Assembly: GCF_013266755.1 (NCBI RefSeq)
Contig: NZ_JABRWJ010000008.1
Coordinates: 310,001 to 374,000 of the forward strand
Length of the DNA: 64,000 bases
From: Pseudaquabacterium terrae
Lineage (GTDB): Bacteria; Pseudomonadota; Gammaproteobacteria; Burkholderiales; Burkholderiaceae_C
Reading direction: 5' to 3'
This document shows, piece after piece, positions 39,369 to 47,198 of this stretch (position 1 is the first letter of the stretch; each line of letters opens with the position of its first letter). Made by a program: the position numbers and the translations under genes. Below the pieces are notes generated by a model. That model was not told where the DNA came from and made no database searches. It saw only the letters and a program-made list of their open reading frames with translations.

Positions 39369-41399
39369 ATGGCTTCCCAACTCTCCCAGAACCTGCTGCT
39401 GACGGTGCCGCTGGCCCCGCTGGCCGGCGCCGTGATCGCCGGCTTCTTCGGCAAGACCATCGGCCGCCGCGGCGCGCATGTCGTGACGATCCTCGGCGTG
39501 CTGATCTCCTTCATCGTCTCGGTGATGGTGTTGCGCTCGGTCGCCGACGGCGCACGCTTCAATGCCACCGTCTACGAGTGGATGGTGCTCGGGCCGCTGA
39601 AGATGGAGGTCGGCTTCCTGATCGACGGCCTGACCGCGATGATGATGTGCGTGGTGACCTTCGTGTCGCTGATGGTGCACGTCTACACCATCGGCTACAT
39701 GGAAGACGACCCCGGCTACCAGCGCTTCTTCTCGTACATCTCGCTGTTCACGTTCTCGATGTTGATGCTCGTGATGAGCAACAACTTCCTGCAGCTGTTC
39801 TTCGGCTGGGAGGCGGTGGGCCTGGTGTCGTACCTGCTGATCGGTTTCTGGTTCAAGAAGCCGACGGCGATCTTCGCGAACCTGAAGGCCTTCCTCGTCA
39901 ACCGGGTCGGCGACTTCGGCTTCATCCTCGGCATCGGCCTGATCGTCACCTATGCCGGCTCGCTGAGCTACGCCGAGGTCTTCGCCAAGGGCCCCGAGCT
40001 CGCGAAGCTGACGTTCCCCGGCACCGACTGGCTGCTGATCACGGTGACCTGCATTTGCCTCTTCATCGGCGCGATGGGCAAGAGCGCGCAGTTCCCGCTG
40101 CACGTCTGGCTGCCCGATTCGATGGAAGGCCCGACGCCGATCTCGGCGCTGATCCACGCGGCGACGATGGTCACCGCGGGCATCTTCATGGTCGCGCGCA
40201 TGTCGCCGCTGTTCGAGCTGTCCGACACGGCGCTGAACTTCGTGCTGGTGATCGGCGCGATCACGGCGCTGTTCATGGGCTTCCTGGGCATCATCCAGAA
40301 CGACATCAAGCGTGTCGTCGCGTACTCCACGCTGAGCCAGCTCGGCTACATGACGGTCGCGCTCGGCGTCTCGGCCTATTCGGTGGCGGTGTTCCACCTG
40401 ATGACGCACGCCTTCTTCAAGGCGCTGTTGTTCCTCGGCGCCGGCTCGGTGATCATCGGCATGCACCATGACCAGGACATTCGCAACATGGGCGGCCTGC
40501 GCAAGTACATGCCGATCACCTGGCTCACGTCGCTGCTCGGATCGCTGGCGCTGATCGGCACGCCGTTCTTCGCCGGCTTCTACTCGAAGGATTCGATCAT
40601 CGAGGCGGTGCACTTCAGCAAGCTGCCCGGCGCCGGCTTCGCGATGTTCGCCGTCACGCTCGGCGTCTTCGTCACCGCGTTCTATTCGTTCCGGATGTAC
40701 TTCCTCGTCTTCCACGGCAAGGAGCACTTCCACCACAAGCCGTTCCCGCCCGAGGACCACGGCGCGCACGAGGAACCCGGCGACCACAGCGAGGTGCACG
40801 CGCCCCACGAGAGCCCGTGGGTCGTCACCGCGCCGCTGGTGCTGCTGGCGATCCCTTCGGTGGTGATCGGCTTCATGACGATCCAGCCGATGCTGTTCGG
40901 CGAGCTCTTGAAGGATTCGATCATCGTCGACGCGGCGCGCCATCCGGCGATGGCCGAGCTGGCGAAGATGTACCACGGCGCCACCGCGATGGCCTTGCAC
41001 GGCCTGCAGACGCTGCCGTTCTGGCTGGCGCTCGGCGGCGTGGTCGCGGCCTACCTGTTCTACATGGTGATGCCGTCGATCCCGGCGACCATCGCGCGCA
41101 TCTTCCGCCCGATCGTCGTGGTCCTCGAGAACAAGTACTACATGGACTGGATCAACGAGCACCTGCTCGCGCCGCTGGCGCGTGGCGTCGGCATGGGCCT
41201 GTGGAAGGGCGGTGACCAGGGGCTGATCGACGGCGCGATCATCAACGGCTCGGCGCGCGCGGTGAACGGCGTCGCGTCGCTGACGCGGCTGATCCAGACC
41301 GGCTATCTCTACTGGTATGCGCTGGTGATGCTGCTCGGCGTCTTCGGCCTGTTGACCTGGCAGCTGTGGCCCACCGTGTCCGGCGTATTCGGCCGTTGA
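39369..41399 (+). CDS. nuoL: NADH-quinone oxidoreductase subunit L
   Basis: 676 residues, the largest antiporter-like membrane subunit, with the long lateral helix at its C-terminus. FFGWEAVGLVSYLLIGFWF carries the key Glu and MGKSAQFPLHVWLPDSMEGP the key Lys. A His-rich loop at about 455-480 (KEHFHHKPFPPEDHGAHEEPG) faces outward. It pumps protons at the far end of the membrane arm. Confidence 0.98.
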   Translation: MASQLSQNLLLTVPLAPLAGAVIAGFFGKTIGRRGAHVVTILGVLISFIVSVMVLRSVADGARFNATVYEWMVLGPLKMEVGFLIDGLTAMMMCVVTFVSLMVHVYTIGYMEDDPGYQRFFSYISLFTFSMLMLVMSNNFLQLFFGWEAVGLVSYLLIGFWFKKPTAIFANLKAFLVNRVGDFGFILGIGLIVTYAGSLSYAEVFAKGPELAKLTFPGTDWLLITVTCICLFIGAMGKSAQFPLHVWLPDSMEGPTPISALIHAATMVTAGIFMVARMSPLFELSDTALNFVLVIGAITALFMGFLGIIQNDIKRVVAYSTLSQLGYMTVALGVSAYSVAVFHLMTHAFFKALLFLGAGSVIIGMHHDQDIRNMGGLRKYMPITWLTSLLGSLALIGTPFFAGFYSKDSIIEAVHFSKLPGAGFAMFAVTLGVFVTAFYSFRMYFLVFHGKEHFHHKPFPPEDHGAHEEPGDHSEVHAPHESPWVVTAPLVLLAIPSVVIGFMTIQPMLFGELLKDSIIVDAARHPAMAELAKMYHGATAMALHGLQTLPFWLALGGVVAAYLFYMVMPSIPATIARIFRPIVVVLENKYYMDWINEHLLAPLARGVGMGLWKGGDQGLIDGAIINGSARAVNGVASLTRLIQTGYLYWYALVMLLGVFGLLTWQLWPTVSGVFGR

Positions 41400-41421
41400 C
41401 CGGCAAGGGCGGAGAACAACA

Positions 41422-42897
41422 ATGGGTCTGTTGAGTGTTTCGATCTGGCTGCCGATCGCTTTCGGCGCCTTGTTGCTGGCGCTGGGCAAGGACGACAAGG
41501 CGGCGATGGTGCGGCGTGTCGCGCTGGTCGGCGCGCTGGCCGGCTTCCTGGTCACGATCCCGCTGATCACCGGCTTCGACAATGCGAAGGCGACGCTGCA
41601 GTTCGTCGAGAACCTGCCGTGGATCGAGCGCTTCAACGTGCGCTACCACCTCGGTGTCGACGGCATCTCGGTCTGGTTCGTGCTGCTGACGGCCTTCATC
41701 AACGTGATCGTCGTCGTCGCCGGCTGGGAGGTGATCACCGAAAAGGTCGCGCAGTACATGGGCGCGTTCCTGATCCTGTCGGGCCTGATGATCGGCGTGT
41801 TCTCGGCCGCCGACGGGCTGCTGTTCTACGTCTTCTTCGAAGCCACGCTGATTCCGATGTACATCATCATCGGCGTCTGGGGCGGGCCGCGACGCGTCTA
41901 CGCGGCCTTCAAGTTCTTCCTCTACACGCTGGCCGGCTCGCTGCTGATGCTGGTGGCGCTGTGCTACCTGTACTACAAGTCGGGCGGCAGCTTCGACATC
42001 GCCACCTGGCACAAGCTGCCGCTGACGATGCCGGCGCAGACGCTGCTGTTCTTCGCGTTCCTCGCGGCGTTCTCGGTCAAGGTGCCGATGTGGCCGGTGC
42101 ACACCTGGCTGCCGGACGCCCACGTCGAGGCGCCCACCGGCGGCTCGGTCGTGCTGGCCGCGATCATGCTGAAGCTCGGCGCCTACGGCTTCCTGCGCTT
42201 CTCGATGCCGATCGCGCCCGACGCGAGCCGTGAGTACGACTGGTTCATCATCGCGCTGAGCCTGATCGCGGTGGTCTACATCGGCCTGGTCGCGCTGGTG
42301 CAGCAGGACATGAAGAAGCTGGTCGCGTACTCGTCGGTCGCACACATGGGCTTCGTGACGCTGGGCTTCTTCATCTTCAGCGAGCTCGGCATCTCGGGCG
42401 GGCTGGTGCAGATGATCTCGCACGGCTTCGTCTCGGGCGCGATGTTCCTGGCGATCGGCGTGCTGTACGAACGTGTGCATTCGCGTGACATCTCGTCGTA
42501 CGGCGGTGTCGCCAACACCATGCCCAAGTTTGCTGCCTTCGCGCTGTTCTTCGCGATGGCCAATTGCGGCCTGCCGGGTACGGGCGGCTTCGTCGGCGAG
42601 TGGATGGTGATCCTCGGCACGGTGAAAACGAGCTTCTGGCTCGCCGCGCTGGCCGCCACCGCGCTGATCTTCGGTGCTGCGTACACGCTGTGGATGTACA
42701 AGCGCGTCTACTTCGGCGATGTCGCCAACGACGACGTCAAGGCGCTGCAGGACCTGAATGCGCGCGAGTTCGGCGTGATGGCCGCGCTGGCCATTGCCAC
42801 GCTGTGGATGGGCGTCTATCCGAAGCCCTTCACCGACGTGATGCACCACTCGGTGAACAACTTGCTCACCCACGTCTCGGCCTCGAAGCTGAAGTGA
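41422..42897 (+). CDS. nuoM: NADH-quinone oxidoreductase subunit M
   Basis: 491 residues, antiporter-like ND4 subunit with about 14 helices. FYVFFEATLIPMYIIIGVWG holds the conserved Glu. KVPMWPVHTWLPDAHVEAPT holds the Lys and the signature loop. GGAGAACAAC before the ATG is the ribosome site. It ends ten bases or so before repeat copy 5. Confidence 0.98.
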   Translation: MGLLSVSIWLPIAFGALLLALGKDDKAAMVRRVALVGALAGFLVTIPLITGFDNAKATLQFVENLPWIERFNVRYHLGVDGISVWFVLLTAFINVIVVVAGWEVITEKVAQYMGAFLILSGLMIGVFSAADGLLFYVFFEATLIPMYIIIGVWGGPRRVYAAFKFFLYTLAGSLLMLVALCYLYYKSGGSFDIATWHKLPLTMPAQTLLFFAFLAAFSVKVPMWPVHTWLPDAHVEAPTGGSVVLAAIMLKLGAYGFLRFSMPIAPDASREYDWFIIALSLIAVVYIGLVALVQQDMKKLVAYSSVAHMGFVTLGFFIFSELGISGGLVQMISHGFVSGAMFLAIGVLYERVHSRDISSYGGVANTMPKFAAFALFFAMANCGLPGTGGFVGEWMVILGTVKTSFWLAALAATALIFGAAYTLWMYKRVYFGDVANDDVKALQDLNAREFGVMAALAIATLWMGVYPKPFTDVMHHSVNNLLTHVSASKLK

Positions 42898-42912
42898 ACC
42901 AGGCATGAACCA

Positions 42913-42982
42913 ACCCCCAAGCTCACTTCGTTCGCTGCCCCCCGAGGGGGCGCCAGTGCCTTCGGGCGGCCGGGCGGCACTG
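42913..42982 (+). repeat. nuo intergenic repeat copy 5, nuoM/nuoN junction
   Basis: Starts ACCCCCAAGCTCACTTCG. Hairpin 1 is GCCCCC-CGA-GGGGGC (42937-42951). Hairpin 2 is CAGTGCC/GGCACTG (42954-42960 with 42976-42982) around TTCGGGCGGCCGGGC. One pair shorter than copy 3: a base has been lost from both arms, keeping the stem perfect. It ends eight bases before the nuoN ATG. Confidence 0.92.
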
Positions 42983-42990
42983 TGAACACC

Positions 42991-44487
42991 ATGACCGACA
43001 TGAACTGGATGGTGATCTGCCCCGAGGCGCTGCTGCTGGTCGCGGCCTGCGTCATCGCGATCGTGGATCTTTTCGTCACCGACGAGCAGCGCCGCCCGAC
43101 CTTCTGGCTGACGCAACTGAGCTTCGCCGCGGTGGCCGCGCTGCACTTGAGCCAATACGACGGCGGGCTGTCGCTCTACGGCATGCAGGGCATGGTCGTC
43201 AGCGATCCGATGGGGCATCTGCTGGCTTTCTTCGCGACGATCGCGATGATGGTCACGGTGGCCTATGCGCAGCCCTACATCGCCGCGCGCGAGATGCTCA
43301 AGGGCGAGTTCTTCGTGCTGGCGCTGTTCGTGCTGCTGGGCATCCTGGTGATGATCGCGGCGAACAATTTCCTCGTGATCTACCTCGGCCTCGAGCTGAT
43401 GAGCCTGTCGCTGTACGCGCTGGTGGCGCTGCGCCGCGACAACGGTGTCGCGACCGAAGCCGCGATGAAGTACTTCGTGCTCGGCGCATTGGCCTCTGGC
43501 TTCCTGCTGTACGGCCTGTCGATGATGTACGGCGCCACCGGCTCGCTCGAGATCCCGAAGGTCTACGAGCTGATCGGCAAGGGCGCGATCAATCAGCAGG
43601 TGCTGATCTTCGGCATCGTCTTCATCGTCGCCGGCCTGGCGTTCAAGCTCGGCGTCGTGCCCTTCCACATGTGGGTGCCCGATGTCTACCAGGGCGCACC
43701 GACCGCGGTGACGCTGCTGATCGGCGGCGCGCCGAAGCTGGCCGCGTTCGCGATCACGATCCGGCTGCTGGTCGAGGGCATGATCGGCCTCGCGGCGCAC
43801 TGGCAGCAGATGATGATCGTGCTGGCGGTCGGTTCGCTGGTGATCGGCAACCTGGCGGCCATCGCGCAGAGCAACCTGAAGCGCATGCTGGCGTATTCGA
43901 CGATCTCGCAGATGGGCTTCATGCTGCTGGCCTTGACCGCCGGCGTCTTCGGCGCCGACCGCACGCACGCCGGCAATGCCTACAGCTCGGCGATGTTCTA
44001 CGTCGTGACCTACGTGATCACGACGCTCGGCACCTTCGGCCTGATCATGGTGCTGTCGCGCCAGGGCTTCGAGAGCGAAGAGATCACCGACCTGGCCGGG
44101 CTCAACAAGCGCGCACCGTGGCTGGCCGGCGTGATGACCGTGTTCATGTTCTCGCTCGCCGGCGTGCCGCCGATGGTCGGCTTCACCGCCAAGTTCGCGG
44201 TGCTGCAGGCGCTGGTGTCGACCGACGTGACGTTCTACGTCTGGCTCGCGGTGGTCGCGGTGATGCTGTCGCTGATCGGCGCGTTCTACTACCTGCGCAT
44301 CGTCAAGGTGATGTATTTCGACGAGCCCGCCGGCGGCCTGGCCGCGTCGACGATCATCCCCGGCAGCACCAGCGGCATCAACGCGCTGCTGGCGCTCAAC
44401 GGCTTCGCGGTGCTCGTCTTCGGCGTGCTGCCCGGCAGCCTGATGGCGATGTGCCGTGACGCGATCCTGAAGGCGTTGGCGACCTGA
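42991..44487 (+). CDS. nuoN: NADH-quinone oxidoreductase subunit N
   Basis: 498 residues from ATG 42991; a GTG at 42982 and an ATG at 43000 are alternatives. ND2-type antiporter subunit: LVIYLGLELMSLSLYALVAL carries the conserved Glu and FKLGVVPFHMWVPDVYQGAP the Lys loop. It completes the nuo operon. The GTG at 42982 overlaps repeat copy 5, so it was not chosen. Confidence 0.96.
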   Translation: MTDMNWMVICPEALLLVAACVIAIVDLFVTDEQRRPTFWLTQLSFAAVAALHLSQYDGGLSLYGMQGMVVSDPMGHLLAFFATIAMMVTVAYAQPYIAAREMLKGEFFVLALFVLLGILVMIAANNFLVIYLGLELMSLSLYALVALRRDNGVATEAAMKYFVLGALASGFLLYGLSMMYGATGSLEIPKVYELIGKGAINQQVLIFGIVFIVAGLAFKLGVVPFHMWVPDVYQGAPTAVTLLIGGAPKLAAFAITIRLLVEGMIGLAAHWQQMMIVLAVGSLVIGNLAAIAQSNLKRMLAYSTISQMGFMLLALTAGVFGADRTHAGNAYSSAMFYVVTYVITTLGTFGLIMVLSRQGFESEEITDLAGLNKRAPWLAGVMTVFMFSLAGVPPMVGFTAKFAVLQALVSTDVTFYVWLAVVAVMLSLIGAFYYLRIVKVMYFDEPAGGLAASTIIPGSTSGINALLALNGFAVLVFGVLPGSLMAMCRDAILKALAT

Positions 44488-44495
44488 GCTCACCC

Positions 44496-44795
44496 GTGTC
44501 GGCTTCCATCTGGCTGCTGCTTGCTGTCGGTTTCGTCGCAGCCAACCTGCCGTTCTTCAGCGAGCGCGTGCTGCTGGTCGGTCCGCGGCCCGAGCACAAG
44601 TCGTTCTGGTGGCGCTTGCTCGAGCTGCTGCTGCTCGCGGCGCTGACGATCGGCCTCGGCGTGCTGATCGAGTCGCGCATCGGCCAGCGCCACCCGCAAG
44701 GCTGGCAGTTCTACGCCGTGGCGCTGTGCCTGTTCGCGACCTTCGCATTCCCTGGCTTCGTCTGGCGCCATCTGAGGCGCCACCGCCCCTCCTGA
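44496..44795 (+). CDS. DUF2818 family small membrane protein
   Basis: 99 residues from GTG, eight bases after the nuoN stop. Three hydrophobic segments: WLLLAVGFVAANLPF, LELLLLAALTIGLGVLI and FYAVALCLFATFAFPGFVW. A conserved FVAANLPFFSERVLLV block is recognised as DUF2818, a family found after nuoN in betaproteobacteria. The function is unknown. The constant position suggests a link to complex I assembly or membrane placement, but that is inference from synteny. Confidence 0.85.
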   Translation: MSASIWLLLAVGFVAANLPFFSERVLLVGPRPEHKSFWWRLLELLLLAALTIGLGVLIESRIGQRHPQGWQFYAVALCLFATFAFPGFVWRHLRRHRPS

Positions 44796-44820
44796 CGTCG
44801 CGCCGGATAATGCCGGGCAG

Positions 44821-45270
44821 ATGAAAGTCTTCAACCTGCGCTGCGGGCGCGATCACCATTTCGAAGGCTGGTTCGCTTCGGAAGAAGCGTTCACCGAGCA
44901 GCGCGCCGGCGGTCTCGTCGAATGCCCGCTGTGCGCCGACCGCGACGTCGTGCGCCTGCCGTCGGCGCCGCGGCTGAACCTGTCGGGCGCGCGCGAACAG
45001 CAGCAGCCCGGTCCGGTGGTGCAGCCGCGCGACAGCGATTCGCTCGAGGCGATGTGGTTGAAGGCGGTGCAGCACGTGCTGCAGAACACCGAGGACGTCG
45101 GCACGCAGTTCACCGAGGAAGCGCGCCGCATCCACTACGGCGAGGTCGAGCGCCGCGGCATCCGCGGCGAGGCGACGCCGCAGCAGCGCGAGGCGCTGGC
45201 CGACGAGGGCATCGAGGTGATGCAGCTGCCGATGCCCAAGGTCCTGGAAGGCGGCGGCAAGCCGCACTGA
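44821..45270 (+). CDS. DUF1178 family protein
   Basis: 149 residues, soluble. The N-terminus MKVFNLRCGRDHHFEGWF and CPLC (about residues 38-41) suggest a small zinc-ribbon-like start. The middle (about 58-72) is low-complexity linker. The C-terminal half has AVQHVLQNTEDVGTQF and RRIHYGEVERRGIRG, typical of DUF1178. Function unknown. It is 25 bases after the DUF2818 gene and its stop abuts the stop of the convergent oxidase gene. Confidence 0.85.
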   Translation: MKVFNLRCGRDHHFEGWFASEEAFTEQRAGGLVECPLCADRDVVRLPSAPRLNLSGAREQQQPGPVVQPRDSDSLEAMWLKAVQHVLQNTEDVGTQFTEEARRIHYGEVERRGIRGEATPQQREALADEGIEVMQLPMPKVLEGGGKPH

Positions 45271-46680
45271 TCAGAGCACGCGGCCCGGATTCATCCGGTT
45301 TTGCGGATCGAGCGCCTGCTTGATCGCACGCATCAGCTTCAACGCCACCGGCGACTTGCGCTCGGCGAGCTCGTCGCGCTTCAGCGCGCCGATGCCGTGT
45401 TCGGCCGAGAACGAGCCCGCGTGGGCCTGCACCGCGTCGTAGACGATGCGGTTGATGCCGTGCTCGTGCGCGCCGAGGAATTCGCCGGCGGGCGTGCCTT
45501 CCGGCGCCTGCACGTTGTAGTGCAGGTTGCCGTCGCCCAGGTGGCCGAAGTTCACCAGCCGAATGCCGGGATAGGCGGCGCGCAGCGCGGCGTCGGTGTG
45601 CTCGACGAACTCAGGAATCGCCGACACCGGCAACGCGATGTCGTGCTTGACGTTCAGGCCTTCCTCGCTCTGCGCCAGCGGGATCGATTCGCGCAGATGC
45701 CACAGCGCGGCCGACTGCGCGATGCTCTCGGCCACCGCCGCATCACTGATGAGCGCCTGCTCGAGCGCCGCTTCGAGCAGCGCTTCGAAGCGCGCCCGGG
45801 CCGAATCGACGCCTTCGCTGTCGGCGAATTCGAGCAGCACGGTCCACGGCGACGCGGCGAGCGGCTGCGGCAAGTGCGGGAAATGCCGGCGCACCAGCGC
45901 GAGCGCGAAATCGCCCATTACCTCGAAGCCGGTCAGGCCCGAGGCGAGCCGTGATTGCGAGAGCGCCAGCAGCGCGACGCACTGCTTGAGGTCCGCACAG
46001 GCGGCGAGGGCGGTCAGGCTCGCCGCGGGCTGCGGATGCAGCTTCAGCGTCGCCGCGGTGATGATGCCCAGCGTGCCTTCGCTGCCGATGAACAGGTCGC
46101 GCAGGTCGTAGCCGGTGTTGTCCTTGCGCAGGCCGGCCAGGCCGTTCCAGACCTCGCCGTCGGCGGTGACCACCTCGAGCCCGAGGCACAGCTCGCGGGC
46201 ATTGCCGTAACGCAGCACCTGCGTGCCGCCGGCATTCGTCGCCAGGTTGCCGCCGATCGTGCAGCTGCCCTCGGCGGCCAGGCTCAGTGGCAGCAGCAGG
46301 CCGGCGTCGGCAGCAGTCTGTTGCAGCGTCTGCAGCACGCAGCCGGCATCGACTGTCAAGGTCAGGTTCGCCGCATCGAGGGCGCGCACGCGGTTCATCC
46401 GCGTCAGGCTCAGCAGCACTTGCGTGCCGCTGTCATCGGGCACGCCACCACCGACCAGGCCGGTGTTGCCGCCTTGCGGCACCAGGCTTGCACCGTGTGC
46501 GGCACAGGCCTGGACCACCGCCGCGACTTCCGCCGTGCTGCCCGGCCGCACGACCGCCAGCGCCTTGCCGCGCCAGCGCTTGCGCCAATCCAGCTCCCAG
46601 GCCGACAGGTCGCCCCCCGCCAGCACCTGCGAAGAACCGACCGCCGCACGCAGCGCGTCGAGCAGGGCAGCGCGGTTCAT
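45271..46680 (-). CDS. FAD-linked 2-hydroxyacid dehydrogenase (GlcD/D-lactate dehydrogenase type)
   Basis: 469 residues. The FAD-binding PCMH domain has VPQGGNTGLVGGGVPDD and LSLAAEGSCTIGGNLATNAGG, and GSEGTLGIITAATLKLHP closes it. The C-terminal half carries NFGHLGDGNLHYN, the metal/substrate His motif, and FSAEHGIGALKRDEL. It oxidises a D-2-hydroxyacid such as lactate, glycolate or 2-hydroxyglutarate; which one is not decided by the sequence. Its ATG overlaps the stop of the DUF2069 gene upstream (ATGA). Confidence 0.9.
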   Translation of the reverse strand: MNRAALLDALRAAVGSSQVLAGGDLSAWELDWRKRWRGKALAVVRPGSTAEVAAVVQACAAHGASLVPQGGNTGLVGGGVPDDSGTQVLLSLTRMNRVRALDAANLTLTVDAGCVLQTLQQTAADAGLLLPLSLAAEGSCTIGGNLATNAGGTQVLRYGNARELCLGLEVVTADGEVWNGLAGLRKDNTGYDLRDLFIGSEGTLGIITAATLKLHPQPAASLTALAACADLKQCVALLALSQSRLASGLTGFEVMGDFALALVRRHFPHLPQPLAASPWTVLLEFADSEGVDSARARFEALLEAALEQALISDAAVAESIAQSAALWHLRESIPLAQSEEGLNVKHDIALPVSAIPEFVEHTDAALRAAYPGIRLVNFGHLGDGNLHYNVQAPEGTPAGEFLGAHEHGINRIVYDAVQAHAGSFSAEHGIGALKRDELAERKSPVALKLMRAIKQALDPQNRMNPGRVL

Positions 46681-47096
46681 GTGGCGGCGAGCTTCGCCTG
46701 CGCGAGCCGGTGCCGCACGTGCGCCGCGCAGGCACCGAACAGCAGCACGCACAGCACCACCTGCGTCCAGGCCAGCGGCACGACGAGGCCGTCACTGCTG
46801 GTCGCACGCACGATGCCTTCGGTGAAGTACAGCCACACCAGCAGGCTCAGCCAACGATACGTGTAGAGCCGGTGCTTGAGCAGTCCGGCCAGCGGCAGCG
46901 CGAGCGGCAGCACCTTCAGCGCCCAGGTGCGCTGCCCCGTCGGCGCGAGCCACAGCTCCCACGCCAGGCCGAGCACGATCAGCGCGAGCAGGCTGCCGAC
47001 GGCGAGGACCCGGGTGCGCCGCACGAAACCGTCCGGCGGCAGCGGCGACGGAGGTGTCATCGGCAGCGTTGTCACGGCTGGCATGATAGCCATCAT
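46677..47096 (-). CDS. DUF2069 family membrane protein
   Basis: 139 residues with about four hydrophobic segments (VLAVGSLLALIVLGLAWELW, then VLPLALPLAGLLK, LSLLVWLYFTEGIVR and VVLCVLLFGACAAHV). LKHRLYTYRWLSLLVWLYF is the DUF2069 signature. Function unknown. Possible starts are 47096, 47093, 47084 and 47060; the first is reported because GGGGG lies seven bases ahead. It diverges from the YihY gene across repeat copy 6, and its start abuts that repeat. Confidence 0.75.
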   Translation of the reverse strand: MMAIMPAVTTLPMTPPSPLPPDGFVRRTRVLAVGSLLALIVLGLAWELWLAPTGQRTWALKVLPLALPLAGLLKHRLYTYRWLSLLVWLYFTEGIVRATSSDGLVVPLAWTQVVLCVLLFGACAAHVRHRLAQAKLAAT

Positions 47097-47102
47097 GAAC
47101 GG

Positions 47103-47198
47103 CCCCCAGCTCACTTCGTTCGCGGCCCCTGGGATCCGAAGGATCCTCTGCGGGATCCTTGGGCGCTCAGTGCCCTTCGGGCGGCCGGGCGGGCACTG
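47103..47198 (+). repeat. Repeat copy 6 (expanded), before the YihY gene
   Basis: Starts CCCCCAGCTCACTTCG like the nuo copies and ends with hairpin 2, CAGTGCCC/GGGCACTG (47168-47175 with 47191-47198), abutting the ATG of the YihY gene. Hairpin 1 is replaced by an insert with AAGGATCC/GGATCCTT pairing and a further GGATCC. It is the only copy between divergent genes, so here it would be near promoters rather than inside an operon. Confidence 0.85.

Noticed and set aside
32209-47198. Repeats considered as a CRISPR array or as insertion-sequence ends
   Set aside because: Copies are kilobases apart with genes between them, there are no spacers of constant length, no cas genes, no transposase and no target-site duplications.
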